Under the pieces are notes generated by a model. That model was not told where the DNA came from. It saw nothing but the letters and a program-made list of their open reading frames with translations, and made no database searches. The translations under genes and the position numbers were made by a program. Below are positions 6,451 through 14,525 of a stretch of DNA of 18,133 nucleotides, piece after piece (position 1 is the stretch's first letter; each line of letters begins with the position of its first letter). This stretch comes from FEN-1219 sp035644475 (GTDB taxonomy: Bacteria > Pseudomonadota > Gammaproteobacteria > Steroidobacterales > Rariloculaceae): the NCBI GenBank assembly GCA_035644475.1, contig DASQOL010000230.1, forward strand, positions 1 to 18,133. The letters run 5' to 3'.

Positions 6451-8934
6451 TCAGCCGACGCGCAGCGCATCCACCGGCGCCGTCGCGGCCGCGCGGGCCG
6501 CGGGCAGCAGACTGGCGACGCCCGCGACGGCCAGGAAGATCGCCGAGCCTGCGATGAGCGTGAGAGCGTCGACGGGACCGACCCCGTACAGTTGCGCCAG
6601 CAGCACGCGGCCCAGCGCGACTGCGCCGACGAGCCCGATCAGCACACCTACGCCTGCGAGCCGCATCCCTTGCGAGAGGATCATGCGCCGCACGACGTCG
6701 GGACTGGCGCCGAGTGCCAATCGGACCCCGACCTCCGGCGTGCGCTGGCTCACCACGTAGGACAGCACGCCGTAGATGCCCACGGCTCCTAGGAAGAGTG
6801 CGATCAGCGCGCTGATCAGGAGCAGCAACATCGTGAAGCTGGTACGCGTCATCGAACCGCCGAGCACGTCCCGTATCGTTTGGACGTCCGCCATCGGCAG
6901 ATCGGGGTCCACTTCCGCGATCGCGCCGCGGATCGCGCCGACCAGACTCAGCGGCTCGACGGCCGTGCGAACGGTCAACGCCATGCCTGACAACGGAATA
7001 AACCCCGCAGGGCTGCCCTCGGCGTCGAGCATCGGCAGATACATGTTCTGATCCGCCGGGAGGTCGAGACTCAAATCGTGCACGTCTCCGACGACGCCGA
7101 CGACCCGCGCCTGAACGCGCCCCCAGGTGATCCGCTTGCCTAGCGCGCTGGTATCGGGCCAGTACCTCTCCTTGACGGAGCGGCTGATGATGACGGAGCC
7201 GAGACGACGATTGTGGTCGTCCGACGTGAACGCGCGTCCCTCGACCACGGGGATGCTCATCGCTTCGAAGTACCCGGGCGTCGTTCGATGCGTCACGAAG
7301 CCGGGCGGAAGCTCGCCCGCGGGCGGAGGGAACTCCTCGATCACGGTGCCCACATTGCAACAACGATAGGGAGAAAAGGGCAGTGCGTTGATGGCGGCGG
7401 CGTGCGTCACACCGGGAACGGCCGTGAGCCGCTCGATGAGCCGGTCGTAGAGCCGCGCCAGGGCGTCCGCGTCCGCGTACTTCGTCGCCAGCGGCTGCAC
7501 CGTGAACGTCAGCACGTTCTCGGTGGCGAATCCGGGGTCGACCGAACGCAGCGCCGCGAAGCTGCGGACCATCAGCCCGGAGCCGATGACGAGCACGAAC
7601 GCGAGCGCCACCTGCGTCATCACGAGCGCGTTGCGCGTGCGATGCCGGTCGCGGCCGAGCGTCGCATTGCGGCCGCCGTCGCGCAGCGCACCCATCGTGT
7701 GGGTGGAGCTCGCCCGAAACGCCGGCAGCACGCCGAAGAGCACTCCCGTCAACACGGACACGACGGCGGTAAACGCGAGGGCCGCGCCGTCGATGCCGAT
7801 CTCGCCGATGCGCGGGAGGCTGCTGGCCGGCCCCATCGAGACCAGCGCGCGCGTGCCCGCGTGCGCGAGCAGCACGCCCGCTGTGCCGCCCATGAGTGCG
7901 AGCAGCACGCTCTCGACGAGCATTTGTCGGGCGAGCCGGGCGCGCCCGGAGCCGAGCGCCATGCGCACGGCGTTCTCCTGGCGGCGACTCTCCGCCCGAA
8001 CGAGCAGCAGGTTCGCGACGTTGCTGCAGGCGATGAGCAGCACGAATCCGACGGTCCCGAGCACGATCAGCAGCGGTTGGCGCGCGCTCTCCGCGACGTA
8101 GTCGCGCATCGGACGCACGACGGCGCCGCCATCGAAGATGCTCTCGAACCAGCTCGGGGGGTAGCCCGCTTCACCGAGGCGGGCGACCAGGCTCCGGGCA
8201 TCGTCGGTCGCGGCTTCGATCGTGACGCCCGGTGCCAGTCGAGCGATCGCGTTGATATAGACGCTGCCGAAGTTGTCGCTCGCCGGATCGAGCTGAAACG
8301 GTGTCCAGAGATCGACGTCAGGCGTTGGACCGGGATACGTCGGAAAGGCGTAGCTCGCCGGCATTACGCCGATCACCTCCCGCCGCGTGCCGTTCACGTC
8401 GACGGTCCTGCCGAGGATCGACGGATCGGAGCCGTACTGGCTCACCCAGACACCGTGGCTCAACAGCACGACGGACGGTCCGCCCGGCGCGTCTTCCTCG
8501 GGCGTGGGCAGCCGGCCGAGCTCGGGGAATACACCGAGCACCTCGAACGCGCTCAACGTCATCGAGGCTACGCCGACCTGGCGCGGCGGACCGTTGCCGG
8601 TCAACGGCAACTGTTCGGGCCCGTAGAAGGCCCCGAACTTCTCGAACGAGCGCTGGTTGTTGGCGAAATGCCAGTAGCCGCGATCCGCGAACGCGTTGCC
8701 GCGATCGCCGCGCCCGCCCCTCGACGCATACACGGTGGCCGCGACGCGGACGATCCGGCCCTCGTCGGGATACGGCAGAGGTTGCAGTAGCACGCTCTCG
8801 ACCACCGAGAAGATTGCCGTGTTCGCGCCGATCGCGACGGCCAGCGTCAAGATCACGACGAAGGAGATTCCGGGTGCCTTGAGCAAACCCCGAAAGGCGA
8901 AACGGACGTCGTGCAGAACGCTCGATGAGAACAT
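6451..8934 (-). CDS. Orphan FtsX/MacB-type permease (ADOP family)
   Basis: 827-residue inner-membrane protein with the duplicated MacB periplasmic-core plus FtsX layout of ADOP (acidobacterial duplicated orphan permease) proteins. The N-terminus 'DVRFAFRGLLKAPGISF' followed by 'GANTAIFSVVESVLLQPLPY' is diagnostic. Eight membrane segments are seen at about 22-45, 287-310, 341-363, 386-408, 436-458, 701-724, 760-785 and 793-815. Periplasmic core regions lie at ~46-285 and ~460-695. 'RRQENAVRMALGSGRARLARQ' and 'RTPEVGVRLALGASPDVVRR' are the paired FtsX coupling motifs. The start at 8934 is chosen because GGGAGGG lies at a good distance and because the family begins here; an upstream ATG at 9009 would add 25 unrelated residues. 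No ATPase gene is adjacent, as usual for this family. By family it may be a MacB-like efflux or lipoprotein-handling permease, but its substrate is unknown. It lies 181 nt downstream of uxuB on the same strand and converges with the GH3 gene. Confidence 0.9.
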   Translation of the reverse strand: MFSSSVLHDVRFAFRGLLKAPGISFVVILTLAVAIGANTAIFSVVESVLLQPLPYPDEGRIVRVAATVYASRGGRGDRGNAFADRGYWHFANNQRSFEKFGAFYGPEQLPLTGNGPPRQVGVASMTLSAFEVLGVFPELGRLPTPEEDAPGGPSVVLLSHGVWVSQYGSDPSILGRTVDVNGTRREVIGVMPASYAFPTYPGPTPDVDLWTPFQLDPASDNFGSVYINAIARLAPGVTIEAATDDARSLVARLGEAGYPPSWFESIFDGGAVVRPMRDYVAESARQPLLIVLGTVGFVLLIACSNVANLLLVRAESRRQENAVRMALGSGRARLARQMLVESVLLALMGGTAGVLLAHAGTRALVSMGPASSLPRIGEIGIDGAALAFTAVVSVLTGVLFGVLPAFRASSTHTMGALRDGGRNATLGRDRHRTRNALVMTQVALAFVLVIGSGLMVRSFAALRSVDPGFATENVLTFTVQPLATKYADADALARLYDRLIERLTAVPGVTHAAAINALPFSPYRCCNVGTVIEEFPPPAGELPPGFVTHRTTPGYFEAMSIPVVEGRAFTSDDHNRRLGSVIISRSVKERYWPDTSALGKRITWGRVQARVVGVVGDVHDLSLDLPADQNMYLPMLDAEGSPAGFIPLSGMALTVRTAVEPLSLVGAIRGAIAEVDPDLPMADVQTIRDVLGGSMTRTSFTMLLLLISALIALFLGAVGIYGVLSYVVSQRTPEVGVRLALGASPDVVRRMILSQGMRLAGVGVLIGLVGAVALGRVLLAQLYGVGPVDALTLIAGSAIFLAVAGVASLLPAARAAATAPVDALRVG

Positions 8935-8940
8935 GGGGCG

Positions 8941-8947
8941 CCCTCCC
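8941..8947 (-). promoter_or_regulatory. Ribosome-binding site of the ADOP permease gene
   Basis: On the minus strand GGGAGGG precedes the ATG at 8932-8934 by 6 nt. It supports this start rather than the in-frame ATG 25 codons upstream. Confidence 0.7.
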
Positions 8948-9115
8948 GCGGTGAAGTTGCCGCTCACCTCACATTGGACTATCCCGAACCCAAGCAACCT
9001 ACATGCCAATGGCCCCCACTGACGCGCAAGCCCTTGTTTGTAGACCTGCGAACACGTTGGCAGTGCCGCTCGGCGATCGCTACGACCGTCCCGTGATCGG
9101 ACGCAACGTCCCGGT

Positions 9116-10603
9116 TCAGGGACGGCGACGGTCGACGAGCCGCCGCAGCGTTTCCCGCGCGCCGTGCCGTGCGAGCTCCGTCACCGCGTCGGCGACGGCC
9201 GTCGTGAATTCCCCGCGTTCGCGCAGATCGGGGCCGAAGATCTCCGTGACGCCGAGCAGCGCACGCGCGAGCTCGCGCGGCTCGCCGAGCAGCGGCTTTG
9301 CGAGCGCCGCGAGCTTCGTCGCGAGGGGGTCGCGCACGTCGATCGACGCACCGCGCTCGTCGACGCCGCTCACGTAACGCATCCACGCCGCGACCGCGAG
9401 CGCGAGGCCGTCGATCGGTTGTGCCGCCGCCAGTCTGTCGCGTGCCGTGCCGAGCAGCCGCGGCGGCAGCTTCTGCGAGCCGTCCATCGCGATCTGCCAA
9501 GTGCGATGGCTCAGCGCCGGATTGCCGAAACGCGCGAGCAGGTCGCGTTGGTAGCGCACGAGATCGAAGCCGGGCGGTGCGGCGACGGTGGGTGCGATCT
9601 CGTCGCGCATCAAGCGCTCGACGTATCCGGCGAGCGCGTCGTCGGCCATCGCCTCGTGCACGTGCGCGTAACCGGCGAGATAGCCCAAGTAGGCGAGCGC
9701 GGAGTGGCTGCCGTTGAGCAGTCGCAGTTTCGCGATCTCGTACGGCGCGACGTCGGCGACGAGCTCCGCGCCGGCGTCTTCCCAGCGGGGCCGGTCGGTG
9801 CCGAAACGGTCCTCGATCACCCATTGGCTGAACGGCTCGGTGACGACGAGGCCGCGATCCTCGACGCCGAGGTCGCGCGCCGCGCCCGCGAGGTCCGCGG
9901 CCGTGGTCGGCGGCGTGATGCGGTCCACCATCGTGGACGGGAATGCGACATGGCGGCCGATCCAGGCTCCGAGCTCGGTGTCGAGCAGCTCCGCGAATTG
10001 CATCACGAGGCCGCGCAGCACGGCGCCGTTGTGCGGCAGGTTGTCGCAGCAGAGCACGGTGAAGGGCGCCGCGCCGCGCACGCGCCGCTCGCGCAGCGCC
10101 GCGGCGAGGAATCCGAGCACGGTCGCCGGCGACTCCGGATGCGCGAGCTCCGTGCGGATCTCGGGATGCGCGGCATTGAGCGTGCCCGTGGCCGGGTCGT
10201 GGCAGTAGCCCTTCTCGGTGACGGTGGTCGACACGATCTTCGTGCCGGGCGCGCCGAGCGCGTCGAGCACGGCGCGCGGGTTGCGGCGCGCCGCGACTGC
10301 GCGGTCGATCGCGCCGATCACGCGGTACGTCGAACGCTCGGCCGACCGCACGTTGAGCGCGTAGAGGCCGTCCTGCGGGTTCAGCTGTTCGGCGACCGCG
10401 TCGCCGCGCAGCGAGACGCCGGCGATGCGCCAATTGCCGCCGTGCGCGCCGAGCGCGGCGTCGGTGTAGACGGCTTGATGCGCGCGATGGAACGCGCCGA
10501 TACCGATGTGCACGATGCCGACGCCGTGCGCGCGCGGGTCGTACTCGGGCCGCGCGACGGGTGCGGGGACCGATGGCAGGGTTGCGCGAGACAGGCGAGC
10601 CAC
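9116..10603 (-). CDS. uxuB: D-fructuronate reductase (mannonate oxidoreductase), long-chain polyol dehydrogenase family
   Basis: 495-residue NAD-dependent oxidoreductase of the polyol-specific long-chain dehydrogenase family. It would reduce D-fructuronate to D-mannonate in the cytoplasm. The nucleotide-binding start 'GIVHIGIGAFHRAHQA' is at ~29-44. The family's catalytic set Lys-x4-Asn-x2-His is present as Lys292, Asn297 and His300 (KLRLLNGSH), preceded by VVTEPFSQWVIED at ~253-265. The length fits UxuB (~490). The start is a GTG at 10603; two ATGs just upstream (10609-10614) are out of frame. The SD is poor (GGGCGGGT-like, distant). It is flanked by the divergent methyltransferase homologue and, 181 nt downstream, the ADOP permease. 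UxaC and ManD in the window make UxuB the best reading; mannitol or arabinitol dehydrogenase and tagaturonate reductase are less likely relatives. No promoter could be identified with confidence in the 73-bp divergent gap. Confidence 0.88.
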   Translation of the reverse strand: MARLSRATLPSVPAPVARPEYDPRAHGVGIVHIGIGAFHRAHQAVYTDAALGAHGGNWRIAGVSLRGDAVAEQLNPQDGLYALNVRSAERSTYRVIGAIDRAVAARRNPRAVLDALGAPGTKIVSTTVTEKGYCHDPATGTLNAAHPEIRTELAHPESPATVLGFLAAALRERRVRGAAPFTVLCCDNLPHNGAVLRGLVMQFAELLDTELGAWIGRHVAFPSTMVDRITPPTTAADLAGAARDLGVEDRGLVVTEPFSQWVIEDRFGTDRPRWEDAGAELVADVAPYEIAKLRLLNGSHSALAYLGYLAGYAHVHEAMADDALAGYVERLMRDEIAPTVAAPPGFDLVRYQRDLLARFGNPALSHRTWQIAMDGSQKLPPRLLGTARDRLAAAQPIDGLALAVAAWMRYVSGVDERGASIDVRDPLATKLAALAKPLLGEPRELARALLGVTEIFGPDLRERGEFTTAVADAVTELARHGARETLRRLVDRRRP

Positions 10604-10676
10604 GGCGGCATCATACCCGCCCGAGTGGTGGGGTGAGACGCGACGTGGCGCCGGCGCTGCGGTAGGCTAAGCGCCC

Positions 10677-11330
10677 ATGTACGTCGTGAACGGCAAAAAA
10701 GAACACTGGGTCGACCGTTGATGATTCGCTGAGCGCGCGGCGCTCTACCGCGCGGTCCACGTCGACTTCGGCACCGGCGACGGCGCGTTCGTGCGCACCG
10801 TGGCCGCGCGCAATCCCGATACGCTGGTCATAGGCGTCGACGCGAACGCGGACGCGCTGCGGGCGACGTCGCGCCGTTGCGCGGCGAAGCCTTCCCGCGG
10901 CGGTCTCGTCAACGCGTTGCTCGGACGCCTGGCGCTCGCGGACGCGCCGGGCGAGCTCGCGGGCCTCGCCGACGCGCTCACGGTGCTGCTGCCGTGGGGC
11001 TCGTTGCTCGCGGCGGTCGCCCGTCCCGAGCCGTCGGCGCTCCGGGCGTTGGGCGCGCTCTGCAAGGAGCACGCCGAGATCCGAGTCGTGCTCGGCTACG
11101 GCCCGGCGACGGAAGGCGCGATGATCCGCGAGCTCGGCTTGCCGGCGCTCGATGCTGCGGGCGCGCTCGCGGAGCTCGAGAGCGTCTACCGTGCCGCGGG
11201 GCTCGCAGTGCGTGCACGCGCCGCTCGCGTCGATGAGATTCGCGCATTGCCGACGACGTGGGCGAAGCGGCTCGCGTTCTCCGGTCACGAGCGTCGCTAC
11301 GTGGAGCTACGCGGCCGCGTCTTGCGCTAG
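10677..11330 (+). pseudogene. KamB/NpmA-type 16S rRNA (adenine1408-N1) methyltransferase homologue, interrupted by tandem TGA TGA
   Basis: From ATG 10677 the frame reads MYVVNGKKEHWVDR, then TGA TGA (10719-10724), then continues in the same frame from FAERAALY to TAG 11328, 217 codons in all. The whole length aligns with NpmA/KamB aminoglycoside-resistance methyltransferases, which methylate 16S rRNA A1408. SAM motif I VHVDFGTGDG is at codons 27-36, NPDTLVIGVDA follows, AAKPSRGGL matches the conserved KPxKGGL segment, LLPWGSLL puts Trp at codon 107, and TTWAKRLAF puts Trp at codon 195. These two Trp positions match the A1408-binding tryptophans of NpmA (W107, W197 from memory). The stops replace only codons 15-16 without changing spacing. 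GTG at 10791 is the first common start after the stops but would delete motif I. So the gene is either freshly inactivated, recoded, or affected by a sequence error. GGTAGG at 10661-10666 is a possible RBS. TrmB-like methyltransferases are more distant relatives. Confidence 0.72.
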
Positions 11331-11336
11331 CAACGA

Positions 11337-11399
11337 CCGTGCCGCGGTCGGGCACGGCACGCGAAAATGCAACATGTCCCTATTTTTCGCCGGCGAAAA
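11337..11399. repeat. Two dyads in the convergent gap after the methyltransferase homologue and uxaC
   Basis: A 7-bp stem CCGTGCC/GGCACGG with a 7-nt loop lies at 11337-11357. A perfect 16-bp palindrome TTTTCGCCGGCGAAAA lies at 11384-11399. The gap (11331-11410) separates convergent genes, so a bidirectional terminator role is possible. However, neither dyad is followed by a clear T-run outside the stem, so this is tentative; the second could also be a protein-binding site or a remnant of a dispersed repeat. Confidence 0.4.
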
Positions 11400-11410
11400 G
11401 TGACCTCGCC

Positions 11411-12886
11411 CTATTTGCCGAGCTTGTAGGCGCGCTTCACCAAGTGATATGCGAGCGCCGGCGCGAGCTCGGCCGCCTCGTCCTCCTCCAGGCGATGCTC
11501 GGCGACGAGCTTGGCCAGGTACGCGCAGTCCATCCGGCGAGCGACGTCGTGCCGCGCGGGGATCGACAGGAACGCGCGCGTGTCGTCGTTGAAGCCCACG
11601 GTGTTGTAGAAGCCCGCGGTCTCCGTCGTGAGCTCGCGAAAGCGCCGCATGCCTTCGGGGCTGTCGTGGAACCACCAGGCCGGCCCGAGCCTGAGCGCGG
11701 GATAGTGGCCCGCGAGCGGCGCGAGCTCGCGACTGTAGCTCGTCTCGTCGAGCGTAAAAACAATGATCGTGAGGTCGCTCTCGTTGCCGTAGATGTCGAG
11801 CAGCGGCTTGAGCGCGCGCACGTAGTCCGTGGCCATGGGGATGTCGGCGCCGCGGTTGCGGCCGTAGCGCGCGAACAGCTCCGGGTTGTGATTGCGGAAC
11901 GAGCCCGGATGGATCTGGAGCACGAGACCGTCGTCGAGGCTCATCTTCGCCATCTCGGTGAGCATCTGCGCGCGGAACAGCTCGGCGTCGGCCGCGCTCG
12001 GCTGGCCGCGGAGAACCCTGTCGAACAGCTTGGCCGCGACTTGCGGGTCCAAGTCCGCGGTCGCGGCCGTCGGGTGGCCGTGATCGGTGGCAGTCGCGCC
12101 GTGCGCGGCGAAGAACGCGCGCCGCTCGCGCAGCGCCTCGAGATAGCCGGGCCAGCGCGAGGTGTCGGTGCGCGCGACCTCGCCGAGCAGCCGCACGTTG
12201 GCCGCGAAACCTTCGTACTCCGGGTCCACCACCGGATCGGGCCTGAACGTCGTGATGACCTTGCCCGGCCAGCCGCTGTCGCGAATCATCCGGTGCCAGC
12301 GCAGATCCTCGAGCGGGGACTCGGTGGTCGCGAGCAGCTCGATGCGGAATCGGTCGAACAGCGCGCGCGGTCGGTAGTCGGGACGCGCGAGCCGCTCGGC
12401 GATCCGGTCGTAGTAGAGGTCGGCCGTGGCATTCGTGAGCCGCACGTCGAGGTCGAATACGTTGACGAACACGTAGTCGAGCCAGAGCCGCGAGGGTGTG
12501 CCGCGGAACAGTGGGTAATAGGCGGCGAACGTGCGCCACGCGCTGCGGCTGTCGGCCACGTCGCCGGCGCCGCCGGGCGAAGCGATGCCGAGCTCCGCGA
12601 GCGAGACGCCTTGGCTGTAGAGCATCCTATATAGATAGTGGTCGGGTGCCACGAGCAGCTCGGTGGGGTTCGGGAACGGCTCGTCCTCCGCGAACCACCG
12701 CGGATCGGTGTGGCCGTGCGGGCTCACGATCGGCAGCGCGGCGACCTCGCGAAACAACCGGCGCGCGATCGCGCGCGCGGTGCTCTCGGCCGGGAAGAGC
12801 CGGTCGTCGTTGAGCTCGAGGCGGGGAGCCCCGTGGCCGGTCGCGCGCCGTGCTCGCTTGCGTTTCGGGGCCGGCGACGTCTTCAT
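11411..12886 (-). CDS. uxaC: Glucuronate isomerase (uronate isomerase)
   Basis: 491-residue uronate isomerase of the amidohydrolase superfamily. It isomerises D-glucuronate to D-fructuronate (and galacturonate to tagaturonate), the entry step of the pathway completed here by UxuB and ManD. 'LNDDRLFPAESTARAIARRL' and the metal-binding HxH in SPHGHTDPRWF (His57, His59) are at the N-terminus. 'FRIELLATTESPLEDLRWHR', 'VLQIHPGSFRNHN', 'GPAWWFHDSPEGM' and 'GFYNTVGFNDDTRAFLSIPARHD' are family blocks in the expected order. The length is about 20 residues more than the usual ~470 because of a basic N-terminal tail (KRKRARRATGHG) before the conserved start; a shorter initiation was looked for but no internal Met or good RBS supports one. 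The promoter side is shared with the divergent decarboxylase gene (145-bp gap). It faces the methyltransferase homologue. Confidence 0.95.
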   Translation of the reverse strand: MKTSPAPKRKRARRATGHGAPRLELNDDRLFPAESTARAIARRLFREVAALPIVSPHGHTDPRWFAEDEPFPNPTELLVAPDHYLYRMLYSQGVSLAELGIASPGGAGDVADSRSAWRTFAAYYPLFRGTPSRLWLDYVFVNVFDLDVRLTNATADLYYDRIAERLARPDYRPRALFDRFRIELLATTESPLEDLRWHRMIRDSGWPGKVITTFRPDPVVDPEYEGFAANVRLLGEVARTDTSRWPGYLEALRERRAFFAAHGATATDHGHPTAATADLDPQVAAKLFDRVLRGQPSAADAELFRAQMLTEMAKMSLDDGLVLQIHPGSFRNHNPELFARYGRNRGADIPMATDYVRALKPLLDIYGNESDLTIIVFTLDETSYSRELAPLAGHYPALRLGPAWWFHDSPEGMRRFRELTTETAGFYNTVGFNDDTRAFLSIPARHDVARRMDCAYLAKLVAEHRLEEDEAAELAPALAYHLVKRAYKLGK

Positions 12887-13017
12887 CGCGAAGGGCGGAC
12901 CGGAAGAAGGTGCGGCGGATTAGAGCACACCCGGCGACGGGCCCGCCACGGCTCACCGGCCCCGCGCGGCGGGGCGCTCCTGACGTTCTCCTTTATAGTG
13001 AGTGGCGGGGAGAGCGA

Positions 13018-13024
13018 GGGAGGG
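13018..13024 (+). promoter_or_regulatory. Ribosome-binding site of the PLP decarboxylase gene
   Basis: GGGAGGG lies 7 nt before ATG 13032 and fixes that start over the in-frame GTG at 13002. Upstream, TATAGT at 12994-12999 could be a -10 element but has no matching -35. A GC stem (7 bp, 3-nt loop) lies at 12959-12975. Confidence 0.7.
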
Positions 13025-13031
13025 ATCTAGT

Positions 13032-14384
13032 ATGTACACGATTCTCGACGACGGTGCGCGCCGCGCGCGCGCCTATCTCGACGGGCTCGGCGAGCGCTCC
13101 GTGGCACCGAGCGCCGACGCGGTCGCCGGCCTCGACCGCCTCGAGGAGCGGCTGCCCGCGGGCCCGAGCGCGCCGGCCGACACGCTGCGTCTGCTCGACG
13201 AGATCGTCTCGCCGGCCACGATGGCGATGGCCGGCCCGCGCTTCTTCGGCTTCGTGATCGGCGGCTCGCTGCCCGTCACGGTCGCGGCCAATTGGCTCGC
13301 CGCCGCGTGGGACCAGAACACCGGCCTCTACAACTCGACGCCGGGCGTCGCCCGGCTCGAGGACGTCGCGCTGCGCTGGATCGTGGACGTGCTCGGCCTG
13401 CCGGAGTCGACGGGGGGCGGCTTCGTCACCGGCGCCACCGTCGCGAACTTTACCGCGCTCGCGGCCGCGCGCCATCGGGTCTTGGCCGACGCGGGCTGGA
13501 ACGTGGAGGCCGACGGGCTGTTCGGCGCGCCGCCGATCACGGTGATCACCGGCGAGGAGGCCCATCCCACGCTGCTCAAGTCGCTCGGCATGTTGGGCCT
13601 CGGCCGCTCGCGCGTGGTGCGCGTGGCCGTCGACGGCCAGGGCCGGATGCGCGCCGACGCGCTGCCGCGGATCGCCGGGCCCACGATCCTTTGCCTCCAG
13701 GCGGGCAACGTGAACACCGGCTCGTTCGACCCGTTCGAGGCGATCATCCCGCGCGCGCACGACGCCGGCGCGTGGGTGCACGTGGACGGCGCGTTCGGGC
13801 TCTGGGCGAGGGCGGCGCCGTCGCTCGAGCGACTCGCGCGCGGCCTCGAGCACGCGGACTCGTGGGCCACCGACGCGCACAAGTGGCTCAACGTCCCGTA
13901 CGACAGCGGGCTCGCGCTGGTGCGCGATGCGCGCACGCTGCGCGCGGCGATGGCGATCACCGCCGAGTATCTGCCCACCGACACGCCCGAGCGCAATCCT
14001 TGCGACTTCACGCCGGAGCTTTCGCGCCGCGCGCGCGGCGTGGAAGTGTGGACCGCGCTGCGCTCGCTCGGCCGCGCGGGGCTCGCCGAGCTTTTCGAGC
14101 GCAGCTGCGCGCAGGCGCGGCGGTTCGCGGCGGGCTTGAGCGCGGTGGGCTGCGAGGTGCTGAACGACGTCGTGTTGAACCAAGTGCTGGTGAGCTTCGG
14201 CGACGCCGAGCGCACGCGGCGCGTGATCGCGGCGCTGCAAGAGGACGGCACGTGCTGGTGCGGCGCCACGGTGTGGCAAGGGAAGACGGCGATGCGGATC
14301 AGCGTGTGCAGCTGGGCCACCACGGAGCAAGACGTCGAGCGCAGCCTCGCGGCGATGACGCGCCTCGCCCGCACCGTGAGCTGA
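13032..14384 (+). CDS. Group II PLP-dependent amino-acid decarboxylase-like protein
   Basis: 450-residue protein of the pyridoxal-5'-phosphate-dependent group II decarboxylase family (aromatic-L-amino-acid, glutamate and tyrosine decarboxylases). Key positions: 'GPRFFGFVIGGSLP' (68-81), 'GGGFVTGATVANFTAL' (128-143) for phosphate binding, His178 in EEAHPT (stacks on PLP), Asp252 in HVDGAFGLWARA (pairs with the pyridine N), and the Schiff-base Lys284 in ATDAHKWLNVPYDSG. All catalytic residues seem intact, so a functional cytoplasmic enzyme that makes an amine or aldehyde from an amino acid is likely. The substrate cannot be told; members of this bacterial subgroup are usually annotated only as aspartate aminotransferase family or PLP-dependent decarboxylase. 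It is divergent from uxaC and alone on its strand; no link to uronate metabolism is evident. The frame continues 26 codons past its TGA without a stop (to 14465), which may be chance. Confidence 0.9.
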   Translation: MYTILDDGARRARAYLDGLGERSVAPSADAVAGLDRLEERLPAGPSAPADTLRLLDEIVSPATMAMAGPRFFGFVIGGSLPVTVAANWLAAAWDQNTGLYNSTPGVARLEDVALRWIVDVLGLPESTGGGFVTGATVANFTALAAARHRVLADAGWNVEADGLFGAPPITVITGEEAHPTLLKSLGMLGLGRSRVVRVAVDGQGRMRADALPRIAGPTILCLQAGNVNTGSFDPFEAIIPRAHDAGAWVHVDGAFGLWARAAPSLERLARGLEHADSWATDAHKWLNVPYDSGLALVRDARTLRAAMAITAEYLPTDTPERNPCDFTPELSRRARGVEVWTALRSLGRAGLAELFERSCAQARRFAAGLSAVGCEVLNDVVLNQVLVSFGDAERTRRVIAALQEDGTCWCGATVWQGKTAMRISVCSWATTEQDVERSLAAMTRLARTVS

Positions 14385-14525
14385 CCGTACGGCCTGCGCG
14401 TGCTCGGCTTCATCTTGATTCTGGCGGCGATCGTCGACAAGAACGTCTCCGTCCGGCGGCGCTAGCGCGAATTCCCGCCGCGTTTCCGGACAGGCACGGC
14501 CGTGCGCCGCTAACCGGCCCGCGCA

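Noticed and set aside
7213..8790. 525-residue plus-strand open frame
   Set aside because: Shadow of the ADOP permease; composition is Arg/His/Asp-rich without motifs.
10604..10676. Divergent promoter pair between uxuB and the methyltransferase homologue
   Set aside because: No -35/-10 pair with acceptable spacing could be found on either strand.
10791..11330. A complete methyltransferase starting at GTG 10791
   Set aside because: This start would remove SAM-binding motif I (codons 27-36), so it cannot be the native start of a working enzyme.
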